Shown here in pieces: positions 1 to 9,330 of a stretch of DNA of 64,000 nt. The stretch covers positions 46,647 through 110,646 of the forward strand of contig NZ_VFRR01000010.1 of NCBI RefSeq assembly GCF_006385675.1, given 5' to 3'. The notes under the pieces were generated by a model, which was not told the DNA's origin, did not search any database, and saw only the letters and a program-made list of their open reading frames with translations. Position 1 is the stretch's first letter; each line of letters begins with the position of its first letter. Origin of the DNA: Maribrevibacterium harenarium. Lineage in GTDB: Bacteria > Pseudomonadota > Gammaproteobacteria > Pseudomonadales > Marinomonadaceae. A program made the translations under genes and the position numbers.

Positions 1-764
1 TGGCAGCCATGCTTGAGTTCCAAAAAATGGGCGTACCGACGTTTGACTACGGTAACAACATCCGCCAAATGGCGTTGGAAGAAGGCGTGGAAAACGCCTT
101 TGACTTCCCAGGGTTTGTACCTGCCTACATTCGCCCACTGTTTTGCCGTGGTATCGGCCCGTTCCGTTGGGCGGCGTTGTCCGGCGACCCAGAAGACATT
201 TACAAAACCGATGCCAAGGTCAAAGAGCTGATTCCTGACGATGAGCACCTGCATCACTGGCTTGATATGGCGCGAGAACGTATTCAGTTCCAAGGCTTAC
301 CGGCGCGAATTTGTTGGGTGGGACTTGGTCAACGGGCGAAACTTGGCCTAGCGTTCAATGAAATGGTACGTTCCGGCGAGCTGTCTGCGCCGGTAGTCAT
401 CGGTCGAGATCACCTCGATTCGGGCTCGGTGGCGAGTCCAAACCGAGAAACCGAAGGTATGCAAGACGGTTCCGATGCGGTCTCTGACTGGCCGTTGCTG
501 AACGCCTTGTTGAATACGGCATCCGGCGCGACTTGGGTATCGTTACACCACGGCGGTGGTGTCGGAATGGGCTTCTCGCAACATTCTGGTGTGGTCATCG
601 TCTGTGATGGCACCGACGCAGCAGCCGAGCGTATTGCCCGCGTGCTGCATAATGACCCGGCCACCGGCGTCATGCGTCACGCGGATGCGGGTTACGATAT
701 TGCCATTGATTGCGCGAAAGAGCAGGGTTTGCACCTGCCGATGATCACTACTCCAAACAAATAA
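1..764 (+). CDS. hutU: Urocanate hydratase (urocanase), C-terminal part
   Basis: The 5' end lies outside the window; about 252 codons are present, open from the first base and ending in TAA at 762-764. Urocanase hydrates urocanate to 4-imidazolone-5-propionate with a tightly bound NAD+, the second step of cytoplasmic histidine degradation. The visible part carries typical urocanase stretches, including [19 protein letters not shown], the [13 protein letters not shown] region and [19 protein letters not shown] near residue 180 of the fragment. It is followed directly by hutH, hutI and hutG, which confirms the assignment. The full family protein is about 555 residues, so roughly the first 300 are missing from view. 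The hut promoter must lie to the left of the window. Confidence 0.96.
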   Translation, partial: AAMLEFQKMGVPTFDYGNNIRQMALEEGVENAFDFPGFVPAYIRPLFCRGIGPFRWAALSGDPEDIYKTDAKVKELIPDDEHLHHWLDMARERIQFQGLPARICWVGLGQRAKLGLAFNEMVRSGELSAPVVIGRDHLDSGSVASPNRETEGMQDGSDAVSDWPLLNALLNTASGATWVSLHHGGGVGMGFSQHSGVVIVCDGTDAAAERIARVLHNDPATGVMRHADAGYDIAIDCAKEQGLHLPMITTPNK

Positions 765-781
765 TGACGGACGAGAAGAAC

Positions 782-2317
782 ATGTTTGAACTGATTTTAA
801 AACCAGGCCAATTGACCCTCGCGGATTTGCGCCAAATTAGCCGCCGTCATGTGAAGCTATCCCTTGCGCCGGAAGCGATTCCGGCGATTCATGCCAGCAC
901 CCAAGTGGTGGACGATGTGATTCGGGAAGATCGCACTGTTTATGGCATTAACACCGGCTTTGGGCTGTTGGCGAACACGCGTATTGCACCGGAAGATTTA
1001 GAAGAGTTGCAGCGCAGTATCGTGCTTTCCCATGCCGCCGGTACGGGGGAATTGATGGACGATACCACCGTGAAGATGGTCATGACCCTGAAAGTAAACA
1101 GCTTGGCTCGTGGTTTTTCGGGGATTCGTTTAGCGGTGATCGAAGCCCTCATTACCTTGATCAACAAAGAAGTGTACCCGTGTATTCCGAAAAAAGGCTC
1201 CGTTGGCGCGTCTGGGGATTTGGCACCTTTGGCACACATGAGTGCCGTTTTATTAGGTGAAGGCAAAGCCCGCTACAAAGGGGAAATTCTATCTGGACAG
1301 GCAGCGCTTGCTGTTGCCGGTCTAGAGCCGATTACCCTCGCGCCGAAAGAAGGCTTGGCATTGTTAAACGGCACCCAAGCGTCCACCGCTTTTGCGTTGG
1401 AAGGGCTATTTGAAGCGGAAGATTTGTTTGCGACGGCCATTACCTGTGGTTCTTTTTCGGTGGAAGCGGCACTTGGTAGTCGTCGCCCATTCGATGATCG
1501 CATCCACCAAGTGCGTGGCCACCAAACGCAAATCGATGTAGCGGCGGCTTATCGTCATTTATTAGGCGAAACCAGTGACATCGGCAGCTCCCACCAAGGC
1601 TGCGAAAAGGTACAAGACCCTTATTCGCTGCGCTGCCAGCCACAGGTTATGGGGGCGTGCTTGGAGCAAATTCGCAATGCGGCCAATACGTTGGTGGTGG
1701 AAGCTAACTCCGTATCCGACAACCCGTTGGTATTCGCCGAAGACGGGGACATTATCTCCGGCGGAAATTTCCATGCGGAGCCCGTCGCTATGGCGGCGGA
1801 TAATCTCGCTCTCGCCATTGCCGAAATCGGCAGCTTGTCCGAGCGCCGTATGGCGTTGTTGATCGACAGCGGTTTGAGCAAACTGCCGCCATTTTTGGTG
1901 GATAATGGCGGCGTCAACTCGGGCTTTATGATTGCCCAAGTAACCGCGGCGGCGTTGGCAAGTGAAAACAAAACCTTCGCCCACCCGGCGTCTGTTGACA
2001 GCTTGCCAACCTCGGCCAACCAAGAAGACCACGTCTCTATGGCAACTTTCGCAGCGCGCCGTTTGCGTGATATGTCGGAAAACACCCGTGGGATTTTAGC
2101 TGTGGAACTATTGGCATCGGTTCAAGGTTTGGATTTCCGTGCACCACTGAAAACCACGCCGGTATTGGAGCAAGCCAAAGCTGAGCTGCGTTCCCATGTA
2201 CCCTTCTACGATAAAGATCGCTACTTCGCGGCGGATATCGAAAAAGCCACGGATCTGATCAAAAGTGCCGCCCACAATGGTCTGATGCCAACTGGCTTGT
2301 TGCCAAGCTTGAACTAG
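782..2317 (+). CDS. hutH: Histidine ammonia-lyase
   Basis: This enzyme deaminates L-histidine to urocanate, the first step of histidine use. The 511-residue product has the motif [14 protein letters not shown]. Its Ala143-Ser144-Gly145 triad cyclises by itself into the MIO electrophile that defines the ammonia-lyase family. The segments [11 protein letters not shown] near the N terminus and [20 protein letters not shown] in the middle are also family-typical. I chose ATG 782, preceded by a GAGAAG-like ribosome site, because the product [11 protein letters not shown] matches known HutH starts and lengths. An in-frame ATG at 764 overlaps the hutU stop (TAATG) and would add six residues; translational coupling there is possible. 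It lies in one operon with hutU and hutI. Confidence 0.97.
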   Translation: MFELILKPGQLTLADLRQISRRHVKLSLAPEAIPAIHASTQVVDDVIREDRTVYGINTGFGLLANTRIAPEDLEELQRSIVLSHAAGTGELMDDTTVKMVMTLKVNSLARGFSGIRLAVIEALITLINKEVYPCIPKKGSVGASGDLAPLAHMSAVLLGEGKARYKGEILSGQAALAVAGLEPITLAPKEGLALLNGTQASTAFALEGLFEAEDLFATAITCGSFSVEAALGSRRPFDDRIHQVRGHQTQIDVAAAYRHLLGETSDIGSSHQGCEKVQDPYSLRCQPQVMGACLEQIRNAANTLVVEANSVSDNPLVFAEDGDIISGGNFHAEPVAMAADNLALAIAEIGSLSERRMALLIDSGLSKLPPFLVDNGGVNSGFMIAQVTAAALASENKTFAHPASVDSLPTSANQEDHVSMATFAARRLRDMSENTRGILAVELLASVQGLDFRAPLKTTPVLEQAKAELRSHVPFYDKDRYFAADIEKATDLIKSAAHNGLMPTGLLPSLN

Positions 2318-2341
2318 TCGGGCGATTAACAGGAGCATGGT

Positions 2342-3574
2342 ATGACAGACCACGACACAACATTCCAGTGGGATAGCCTTTGGCTGGGTGCCAATATTGC
2401 CACCATGAAAGGCGGGCAATATAACCTGATCGAGCAGGGTGCAATTGGTGTGCGCAATGGCCATATTGCGTGGATTGGCGTACAAGGCGACCTGCCGGAA
2501 GGCTATGAAGCCAAGCAAACCTATCACTTGGAAGGTGGCTTGATCACGCCCGGTCTCGTGGACTGTCATACGCACCTGATCTTTGGTGGTAATCGCGCCA
2601 ATGAGTTTGAAATGCGGCTCAATGGCGCTAGTTACCAGGACATTGCCAATGCCGGTGGTGGCATTATTTCCTCGGTCAAAGCCACTCGCGCTGCCAGCGT
2701 GGCTGAACTGGTTGCAACGGCACAGCCTCGCTTAGCAAGCCTCATGGCCGATGGCGTCACTACGGTTGAAATCAAATCCGGCTATGGTCTCAACTTGCAA
2801 AGCGAGATAGATATGCTTCGCGCTGCCAAAGCTTTGCTAGACGCCAATCCGGTCGATGTGAAAACCACCTGTTTGGCCGCTCATGCCTTACCGCCGGAGT
2901 ATGCGGGTCGTGCCGATGACTACATCAACTATCTGTGCGATGAGGTCTTGCCCAAAGTAGCGCAGCTTGGTTTAGCCGATGCGGTGGATGCGTTCTGTGA
3001 AGGCATTGGATTTTCCGTGGCTCAAACCGAGCGCTATTTCAACGCGGCGACCCAATTGGATTTGCCGGTGAAACTGCATGCCGAGCAGTTATCATCGCTG
3101 GGCGGTTCAACCATGGCGGCAGGCTTTCGTGCCTTGTCGGTGGATCATTTGGAATACGTGACCGAAGAGGATGTGCAGGCCATGGCCGCGGCGGGAACCG
3201 TGGCGGTGATTTTGCCCGGTGCATTTTACATGTTGCGGGAAACCCAAAAGCCTCCCATTGAACTCTTTCGCAAACACAAGGTGCCTATGGCCATCGCTAC
3301 CGATGCCAACCCTGGCACCGCGCCGGTGTTGTCACTACGCTTAATGATGAACATGGCGTGTACCCTATTTGGCATGACGCCGGAGGAAGCTCTTGCTGGG
3401 GCAACGCTTTACGGGGCAAAAGCACTCGGGGTAGATCATCAAGTTGGCTCCCTAGAAGTGGGGAAAAAGGCTAACTTTATCCACTGGAATGTGAGTGCCC
3501 CCGGCGAACTAAGCTACTGGCTTGGCGGTCAACTGCTACAAAGACGAGTGTATTTAGGGGAGGTATCTGAATGA
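2342..3574 (+). CDS. hutI: Imidazolonepropionase
   Basis: HutI hydrolyses 4-imidazolone-5-propionate to N-formimino-L-glutamate. The 410-residue protein is a metal-dependent amidohydrolase-fold enzyme. It has the metal-binding [14 protein letters not shown] stretch near residue 77, [10 protein letters not shown] and DHLEYVT in the middle, and ATDANPGT with the conserved Asp near residue 320. Length matches the family (about 405). The start has a clear AGGAG seven bases upstream. It follows hutH by 24 bp and overlaps hutG by 4 bp, so the genes are co-transcribed. Confidence 0.97.
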   Translation: MTDHDTTFQWDSLWLGANIATMKGGQYNLIEQGAIGVRNGHIAWIGVQGDLPEGYEAKQTYHLEGGLITPGLVDCHTHLIFGGNRANEFEMRLNGASYQDIANAGGGIISSVKATRAASVAELVATAQPRLASLMADGVTTVEIKSGYGLNLQSEIDMLRAAKALLDANPVDVKTTCLAAHALPPEYAGRADDYINYLCDEVLPKVAQLGLADAVDAFCEGIGFSVAQTERYFNAATQLDLPVKLHAEQLSSLGGSTMAAGFRALSVDHLEYVTEEDVQAMAAAGTVAVILPGAFYMLRETQKPPIELFRKHKVPMAIATDANPGTAPVLSLRLMMNMACTLFGMTPEEALAGATLYGAKALGVDHQVGSLEVGKKANFIHWNVSAPGELSYWLGGQLLQRRVYLGEVSE

Positions 3575-4386
3575 CGAAAATGAGTGAAGCGGCATTCGAA
3601 TTTGAACAGGGCGATTCACCGTTATTGGTGAGTATGCCCCATTCAGGGCTTCATCTCACCGATGAGGTAAAGGCTGGACTCACAGAACCGGCACAGGCTT
3701 TACCCGATACTGATTGGTATATACCTGAATTATATGGCTTTTTAGCTGAGCTAAACGTCTCTCGCATTTCGGCTAACTACTCTCGCTATGTGATCGATTT
3801 AAACCGCCCCTATGATGACAAGCCCTTGTATCAAACCAAAACCACCGGCTTGTTCCCCGACATTCTATTCGCTGACGAGCCCCTCTTTTTTGCGGGAAAA
3901 ACACCTTCGCCAGAACATCGGGCATGGTGCAAGGAACACATTTGGCGTCCTTATCATCAAACCATCGCGAATGAGCTTGCGCGCTTAAAAGCCAAATTTG
4001 GCTACGCCATTTTGTTTGATGCCCACTCCATTGCTGCCGAAGTCCCTATGCTATTTGATGGCACCCTGCCGGACTTTAACTGGGGAACCAATGAAGGTAA
4101 GGCCTGTGATGAACGCCTTAGCGCAGCGGTTTCCTCCGTGATCGACACCGATTACAGCCAAGTTACCAATGGTCGCTTTAAAGGCGGCTACATCACCCGC
4201 CACTTCGGCCAACCTGCTGATCATATTCATGCTATCCAGCTAGAATTGTCTCAAGCGACTTACCTCGATTCCGAAGCAGCGAAGCACCATCAATACCAAC
4301 TGGATGGGACGAAACTGCCTAAAATACAACAGCAGCTCAAAGACGTGATAGCGTCGATACGACTGATATCTTTGAGTGATGGTTAG
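3571..4386 (+). CDS. hutG: N-formylglutamate deformylase
   Basis: The product is the N-formylglutamate amidohydrolase type of HutG, which releases formate and glutamate. It is not the arginase-like formiminoglutamase. Visible family marks are [11 protein letters not shown] near residue 22, LFDAHSI near residue 150 and [14 protein letters not shown] near residue 205, supplying the His/Asp/Glu metal ligands. The start codon overlaps the hutI stop (ATGA), which indicates translational coupling; an alternative ATG lies three codons later. Presence of this enzyme implies the Pseudomonas-type five-step route with a separate formiminoglutamate deiminase (hutF), which would be elsewhere because it is not in this window. 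Confidence 0.93.
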   Translation: MTKMSEAAFEFEQGDSPLLVSMPHSGLHLTDEVKAGLTEPAQALPDTDWYIPELYGFLAELNVSRISANYSRYVIDLNRPYDDKPLYQTKTTGLFPDILFADEPLFFAGKTPSPEHRAWCKEHIWRPYHQTIANELARLKAKFGYAILFDAHSIAAEVPMLFDGTLPDFNWGTNEGKACDERLSAAVSSVIDTDYSQVTNGRFKGGYITRHFGQPADHIHAIQLELSQATYLDSEAAKHHQYQLDGTKLPKIQQQLKDVIASIRLISLSDG

Positions 4387-4415
4387 GAAGTCCGGCAAAG
4401 GGCTGATCATTTAAT

Positions 4416-4477
4416 GTTCAGTTAAGAGAGCTTTTCTACTTTGTATAAAACCTAATAACAAAAGTAGTGAGCTGAAC
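4416..4477 (+). promoter_or_regulatory. Long inverted-repeat leader abutting the start codon
   Basis: The 62 bases before ATG 4478 fold back on themselves. GTTCAG (4416-4421) pairs with CTGAAC (4472-4477), and CTACTTTGT (4436-4444) pairs with ACAAAAGTAG (4458-4467) with a one-base bulge. The right arm covers the region where the ribosome site should be. It could be a regulator operator, or an mRNA hairpin limiting translation of the DUF4382 lipoprotein. Confidence 0.45.
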
Positions 4478-6241
4478 ATGTCAAAATATCTTCTTCGAGC
4501 AAAATGGCTGAAAGCCCATTGGGCGCTGTTGCCACTTACCTACACCTTAGTAGCCTGTAACCCTAACAGCACCAGTGATAGCACCACATCCCCGTCTGCT
4601 TACCAAGAGGATAGCGCTGAGGTAGCGGAGCAAGACAGTGATGCTGACGACAGTAAGGAAGGCATCGTTAGCCTCGCTATCACGGATAATCTGAGTACCG
4701 ATTACGCGGAAGTGTGGGTGTCGGTTAAAGAAATTGATGTGAAAACTGGGGGGGATTCACAGACTTTGTACAAAAATTCAACGGGGCTAGCAGTCAATCT
4801 GAGTGAGCTAACGGATGTCAGCCAAGTGCTAAGTCAGTCATCCTTGCCGGTGGGAACCTATACGGATTTTTCCGTGACCTTAGGCACTGATGTGGTGTTG
4901 GTGGATGGCAATGGCGTTGTTACCAATGCAAAGTTAAGCAATAGTCAGACCGACGTAGAATGGCCCGTAAATGGGACTCTGGCCGTTGCTAGTGGTGCGG
5001 TCAGTCAACTGAGTTTGGACTTCAATCTTGCTCAGTTTAGTTATGACGCGAACACTAAGTTGGTGACGGGGGTGATTTCGCAGCTAGCGGACAGCGAATA
5101 TCGTGCACCGTATGCTCATATGACGGGTACGCTATCGGCGGTGAACGGTTCTCAGTTGACGATTACGCCATTTAATAATGCGGTTCCTCTGACGGTAAAT
5201 ACCGATACGGCAACGCGTATTTACAACGGTCATGCCCTTTCTTCCTTAGATCAGCTTGTTGTTGGTGATCAGGTCGAATTTTATGGCCAATACAATGCCG
5301 ACCAGAACACGATACTTGCCTATAAAATTGAAACCGATACCCGCTATGTACTAACCGGTGAAGTCTCAAGTGACACTGAACGAGGTAAAGTCGAAGGGAT
5401 CATCCAATCCGTCGATGGCGAGACGCTGACACTAGACCTTAAACAGTCTGACCGATTGCCGACCCAAAACAGCATCACCATTAGCAATGTGTTGAATGCC
5501 AACTATAAAACGGGTTCATCGTCAGCGTTAGCGGCAAACCAATCGATTGAAGTGCGTGGTATGTGGACCACGACCGGCTTTTCTGCCTCGTTAATCGAAA
5601 TCGAGGGCGCCTCCGATTCCGACCGTGAACACCAATATCAAGATAGTTATGTGGAGTTAAAGGGGGTGATCTCTGATCTAGGAACAGACCAAGCCACCTT
5701 GACCATCGCCGATGTGGAGCATTCTCAAACCTACACAATAGGGCAGACGGTGTCGCTCGATTTGTCTCAAGCTTGGTTTGAAAATGCAGATAAAACTTGT
5801 CTAACTGATGGGGCCTATGTGGAGGCAAAAGGCGCCGCGACGGACACTGGTTTGCAAGTTAATCGCTTAGAAATTAAAGCCGCTTGTCTTGGTCAAAATG
5901 GCGTGAGTCAATTGCATGATGAGTCTGAAAACGACGATGGCTCCGGCGACGACTATGACACCGAAAGCGATCATGATCGATACGTCTTAAATGACGTGTC
6001 CAATGACAACGACAGTCGTGCGGAGGTGGAAGGTATAGTTCAATCCATCAATGGCACAACCCTAACGATGACCGTGCGCAAGTATGAGCATATGACGTTG
6101 GCGCAAAACACCGTCACGGTGAATGTGAGCAGTGCTTGGTATGACGACGGCCCAGCCAGTAACCTAGCCGTTGGACGTTATATCGAAGTGAAAGGGACTT
6201 GGGATGGTTCTAGCATGAGCGCCAGAAAAGTGTCTTTTTAA
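4478..6241 (+). CDS. DUF4382/DUF5666 lipoprotein
   Basis: A 587-residue secreted lipoprotein of unknown function. The N terminus has a basic start, a hydrophobic segment and a lipobox ending LVAC (Cys at about residue 27). An acidic linker follows. Residues 63-200 (GIVSLAITDNLSTDYAEVWV) look like the DUF4382 domain. After that come several beta-rich units of the DUF5666 type, starting MTGTLSAVNGSQLTITPF near residue 214. Two of them are clearly related to each other: VEGIIQSVDGETLTLDL near 305 and VEGIVQSINGTTLTMTV near 520. A second strongly acidic linker (many Asp/Glu) lies near residues 483-510. It stands alone after the hut operon and ends at a bidirectional terminator. These domains occur in cell-surface proteins; substrate and role are unknown. 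Confidence 0.8.
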   Translation: MSKYLLRAKWLKAHWALLPLTYTLVACNPNSTSDSTTSPSAYQEDSAEVAEQDSDADDSKEGIVSLAITDNLSTDYAEVWVSVKEIDVKTGGDSQTLYKNSTGLAVNLSELTDVSQVLSQSSLPVGTYTDFSVTLGTDVVLVDGNGVVTNAKLSNSQTDVEWPVNGTLAVASGAVSQLSLDFNLAQFSYDANTKLVTGVISQLADSEYRAPYAHMTGTLSAVNGSQLTITPFNNAVPLTVNTDTATRIYNGHALSSLDQLVVGDQVEFYGQYNADQNTILAYKIETDTRYVLTGEVSSDTERGKVEGIIQSVDGETLTLDLKQSDRLPTQNSITISNVLNANYKTGSSSALAANQSIEVRGMWTTTGFSASLIEIEGASDSDREHQYQDSYVELKGVISDLGTDQATLTIADVEHSQTYTIGQTVSLDLSQAWFENADKTCLTDGAYVEAKGAATDTGLQVNRLEIKAACLGQNGVSQLHDESENDDGSGDDYDTESDHDRYVLNDVSNDNDSRAEVEGIVQSINGTTLTMTVRKYEHMTLAQNTVTVNVSSAWYDDGPASNLAVGRYIEVKGTWDGSSMSARKVSF

Positions 6242-6261
6242 TCAGTGAAATCTTTATTAAG

Positions 6262-6292
6262 AAAAATGGCTCATGTCGTGAGCCATTTTTTT
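6262..6292. terminator. Bidirectional rho-independent terminator
   Basis: Arms AAAAATGGCTCA (6262-6273) and TGAGCCATTTTT (6279-6290) enclose the loop TGTCG. An A-run on one side and a T-run on the other let it work in both directions. It sits between two convergent genes. Confidence 0.9.
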
Positions 6293-6317
6293 ATCTCCAC
6301 GTCTTGATGTTCTTTTC

Positions 6318-7082
6318 TTATTGTCGGAGTTGAACATGATGAATGGCGGAAGCGTTGAATAGATAGGCATCCAAGTAGGTGTAAGTCTCATCCTGAGTCT
6401 GTTGCATGTAGCCGGTGTAACTACCGTTGTGTGAACTGTCCACACAGTTAGATAGGTCGGCGTTCAGATAGAACTCCGCGTAACGGTATAGATTCGTTTG
6501 AGTTTCTAATTTGATAGTACAGTTCGATTCGATTGCTCGAATGGTGCTGTCGCCATCACTCAAATTCACCGCATTGGATGACGAACCGACGTACTCATAC
6601 CAGCGCCCATCCAAGTCGTAGTAATCCACATCTTGCCTAAAACTGCTGTTTTTAGTGTTATCTAGACTCATAGTGAAACTGACATCGACGTAGATATTGC
6701 TGGTATCGAGGTTGGATTTAATCGTGCCGCGAAATTGAGATTCGGAGATGGTCAGTTTGCTATCAAGGGAGTGACGCGTACCGTTGGCGTGATAGTAAAG
6801 GGTGCCAGCAGCTTCCCCGTCAGCATTCCAATCCAAGTCACCGTAGATTATCTCCCCATCGTTTTTAGTCAAAATGACCATCCCGGATTCGCTGACAAAG
6901 CCAGACCAGGATTTTGTCGTCGTTTGAATTTCTACGTTAATGACTTCTTTCTCGGTCGCCGAGCCAGACCAAAAACCAATGGCTGCGATGGGCAAGGAGT
7001 AATCGACGCTTTCTTGTGACGTGTTGGTACTGACACAGCCAGTTAACAGCAAAATGAGTGGGGCAAGGTAACGGGTGAACAT
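6318..7082 (-). CDS. Lipoprotein of unknown function
   Basis: A 254-residue predicted lipoprotein. The start MFTRYLAPLILLLTGC gives a short signal peptide with the lipobox LLTGC, and GAGGACAGT precedes this ATG. A longer reading frame upstream (to 7121) lacks a ribosome site and would bury the signal peptide. The mature part is rich in Ser, Thr, Asn and Tyr and alternates polar and hydrophobic residues, which suggests an all-beta fold. It has paired Cys residues near the C terminus (SNCTIK and LSNCVDSS) that could form a disulfide. I do not recognise the family. It converges on the DUF4382 gene and shares its terminator. Confidence 0.7.
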   Translation of the reverse strand: MFTRYLAPLILLLTGCVSTNTSQESVDYSLPIAAIGFWSGSATEKEVINVEIQTTTKSWSGFVSESGMVILTKNDGEIIYGDLDWNADGEAAGTLYYHANGTRHSLDSKLTISESQFRGTIKSNLDTSNIYVDVSFTMSLDNTKNSSFRQDVDYYDLDGRWYEYVGSSSNAVNLSDGDSTIRAIESNCTIKLETQTNLYRYAEFYLNADLSNCVDSSHNGSYTGYMQQTQDETYTYLDAYLFNASAIHHVQLRQ

Positions 7083-7207
7083 ACTGTCCTCGATAATCCT
7101 AAAGAGAGAACAGTATGCCATATCTACTACGCAACCTAGGGATGTAGTGGCTTCTAGGTGGAGTTTATTGATTTAACGCAATTTGCAAAGTGCTAAAGGA
7201 ACCAAGA

Positions 7208-7768
7208 TTAAAGCTTGTAACCCACCGACGCGCCTAGCATCACGCCATTTTCCACGCTTGGGTGAATGGTGTAACGGCTAAACAGGTATAGCTCGACCCC
7301 TTGAGACTCGATGGAAAAGCCAAGTTCTGGGTAGACGGCAGCGAACATATCCGACTTACAGAACGCATCTTGCTCGCCTTCATCATCACATTCGTTGCTA
7401 GCGATGTAGGCACCAAAGCCGACCATAGGGCGTGCGGAGAAATCAGGGTTAAAGTTACCGATGGCATACAACAATGAGCCCGTGGCACCGAAGTTTAAAC
7501 CCTCAAAAAAGTCGCCGCCGGTGTGAAACATAGTTACTGCCCCACGGCCCGACCAGTTGTCATCGAATAAAACGCGAAGACCTGATTCCAAGCCCCAAAG
7601 ATCCACATCGTCAGAGGTTTCATTGAAGGCGCTGGCAAAGAAGAAGGTATTTTCTGGCTGGAAATCTTCCGATGGCATGGGTGGTTCAAATACGTCCTCG
7701 GCAAAAGCGGTAGAAGAAAGAGCGAGGCTAGCCGCTACAGCGGAGGAAACAAGTAATTTGCGAAGCAT
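7208..7768 (-). CDS. Outer-membrane beta-barrel protein, YfaZ-like
   Basis: A 186-residue exported protein. MLRKLLVSSAVAASLALSS and the AFA site form a clean Sec signal peptide, so I place the start at 7768 although the frame is open 14 codons further. The mature protein consists of alternating strands (ESGLRVLFDDNWSGRGAV, GATGSLLYAIGN, PELGFSIESQGVELYLFSRY) and ends in GASVGYKL, a plausible barrel C-terminal signature. Two Cys residues (SNECDDEG and AFCKSD) sit in one loop and may form a disulfide. It resembles the small YfaZ-type barrels. No operon partner is evident; its upstream region is shared with the sugar transporter. Confidence 0.65.
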   Translation of the reverse strand: MLRKLLVSSAVAASLALSSTAFAEDVFEPPMPSEDFQPENTFFFASAFNETSDDVDLWGLESGLRVLFDDNWSGRGAVTMFHTGGDFFEGLNFGATGSLLYAIGNFNPDFSARPMVGFGAYIASNECDDEGEQDAFCKSDMFAAVYPELGFSIESQGVELYLFSRYTIHPSVENGVMLGASVGYKL

Positions 7769-7872
7769 AAAGATGCCCTTTTCTGACTTTGATGATAGGT
7801 ATAGTGTCACGTTTCTTGCTCAATTCGTCCACCGATTTCATTGTTGCAAATATTACATCGGTAACAGGCTAA

Positions 7873-7897
7873 GTAACCCTATGCAAGGTAGGGTTAC
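7873..7897. promoter_or_regulatory. Perfect inverted repeat between divergent genes
   Basis: GTAACCCT (7873-7880), nine bases, then AGGGTTAC (7890-7897). It lies between the divergently transcribed barrel gene and sugar transporter, so it is a candidate regulator-binding site. There is no T-run, so it is unlikely to be a terminator. Confidence 0.45.
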
Positions 7898-8031
7898 ATT
7901 CAAGCTAAAATTATGCAGCTTTAAGGGATATTAAACTCTAAAAGTCACTGATTTTGCTAAGTTTTTTGTTTTCTGCATTATCATCCCCGACCGCTTTTTC
8001 ATCCCAACACTATGAATAACAGGTCGGCGTT

Positions 8032-9273
8032 ATGCATGTACAAAATACGGCTCCGGTTGCGGGCAATGTAGGTTCTGGTCAGCGTTTTGCTCTCGTGGCA
8101 CTGACGTCTCTTTTCTTTATGTGGGGCTTTATAACGTCCCTCAACGATATTTTGATTCCTCACTTGAAAGCGGTGTTCTCTCTGAATTACACCCAAGCTA
8201 TGTTGACCCAATTCTGCTTTTTTGGCGCTTACTTTTTGGTGTCGATTCCAGCGGGTAATTTGGTGAAAAAAGTCGGGTTTCAGAAAGGTTTGGGCATCGG
8301 CTTGATGATCGCTGCTGCGGGTTGTTTGCTGTTTATCGCCGCGGCGAAAGTACAGACTTATTGGGTGTTCCTCACAGCCTTGTTTGTGTTGGCCTCCGGC
8401 ATCACGATTTTGCAGGTCGCCGCTAACCCGTTAGTGACCATAATGGGGCCAAGTGAGACCGCATCGAGCCGTCTTACTATGACACAGGCCTTTAATTCGT
8501 TGGGAACTACGGTAGCACCTATTATCGGTAGTGTGTTGATCTTCTCGGCTGTTACTGAGTTTGCTACCGAGACCGCAGAAGCGGAAAGCGTCATTGTGCC
8601 TTACTTTGGTTTGGCGATAACTCTGATTGTTTTGGCGCTGATTTTTACCCGTATTTCTTTGCCAACACCGGAATTAGAAGAGGAGCAGGATGGCCACATA
8701 GTCTCTTCAGAGAAACCGCTTACGGACTACCGTCATTTGATTTTAGGGGTGGTAGCTATCTTTATGTATGTGGGGGCAGAGGTCTCTATCGGCAGTTTCT
8801 TAGTGAATTTCTTCGGTTTAGAGGACATTGCCGGTCTGCCGGAATCCAGTGCCGCCCATTACATCGCGTATTACTGGGGTGGTGCTATGGTAGGGCGTTT
8901 CGCCGGTGCCATTTTGATGCAAAAAATCGACGCCGGTAAACTACTAGCTGTCAACAGTGTGATGGCTGCGGTACTGATCGCGATCGCCATTGCCAGCTCT
9001 GGTTGGGTGGCTATGTGGGCGATTTTGCTGGTAGGGCTGTGTAATTCCATCATGTTCCCGACCATCTTTAGCTTGGCTCTAAAAGGACTTGGTGTGAATA
9101 CCAGCCGCGGTTCAGGTTTGCTGTGTTTGGGTATCGTGGGTGGTGCGATTGTGCCAGTGATACAAGGGGCATTTGCCGACACCATCGGCCTACAATTGTC
9201 CTTTGCTCTACCGCTTTTGTGCTACTTGTACATCGCTTACTACGGCGTGTCTGGGGCCAAAGTACGCCACTAA
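8032..9273 (+). CDS. Sugar MFS transporter, FucP/glucose-galactose family
   Basis: A 413-residue inner-membrane transporter with about 12 hydrophobic segments. The family-typical start [19 protein letters not shown] at residues 29-47, [14 protein letters not shown] near 124 and [16 protein letters not shown] near 150 mark the fucose/glucose-galactose:H+ symporter family. The linker between the two six-helix halves (residues 210-235) is charged. The exact sugar cannot be read from sequence; glucose, galactose, fucose or N-acetylglucosamine are all used by relatives. It appears monocistronic, with no sugar-metabolism gene beside it. Confidence 0.88.
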   Translation: MHVQNTAPVAGNVGSGQRFALVALTSLFFMWGFITSLNDILIPHLKAVFSLNYTQAMLTQFCFFGAYFLVSIPAGNLVKKVGFQKGLGIGLMIAAAGCLLFIAAAKVQTYWVFLTALFVLASGITILQVAANPLVTIMGPSETASSRLTMTQAFNSLGTTVAPIIGSVLIFSAVTEFATETAEAESVIVPYFGLAITLIVLALIFTRISLPTPELEEEQDGHIVSSEKPLTDYRHLILGVVAIFMYVGAEVSIGSFLVNFFGLEDIAGLPESSAAHYIAYYWGGAMVGRFAGAILMQKIDAGKLLAVNSVMAAVLIAIAIASSGWVAMWAILLVGLCNSIMFPTIFSLALKGLGVNTSRGSGLLCLGIVGGAIVPVIQGAFADTIGLQLSFALPLLCYLYIAYYGVSGAKVRH

Positions 9274-9296
9274 ACTTCCTCCGTTTCGTGTATGCT

Positions 9297-9327
9297 GTGA
9301 CCTTGCTTAGTACAATAACAAGGTCAC
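9297..9327 (+). promoter_or_regulatory. Hairpin covering the dctB-like ribosome-binding site
   Basis: GTGACCTTG (9297-9305) pairs perfectly with CAAGGTCAC (9319-9327) around a 13-base loop. The AAGG that would serve as ribosome site for ATG 9331 lies inside the right arm. It may control translation, act as a protein-binding palindrome, or weakly end the transporter transcript. Confidence 0.5.
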
Positions 9328-9330
9328 ACT

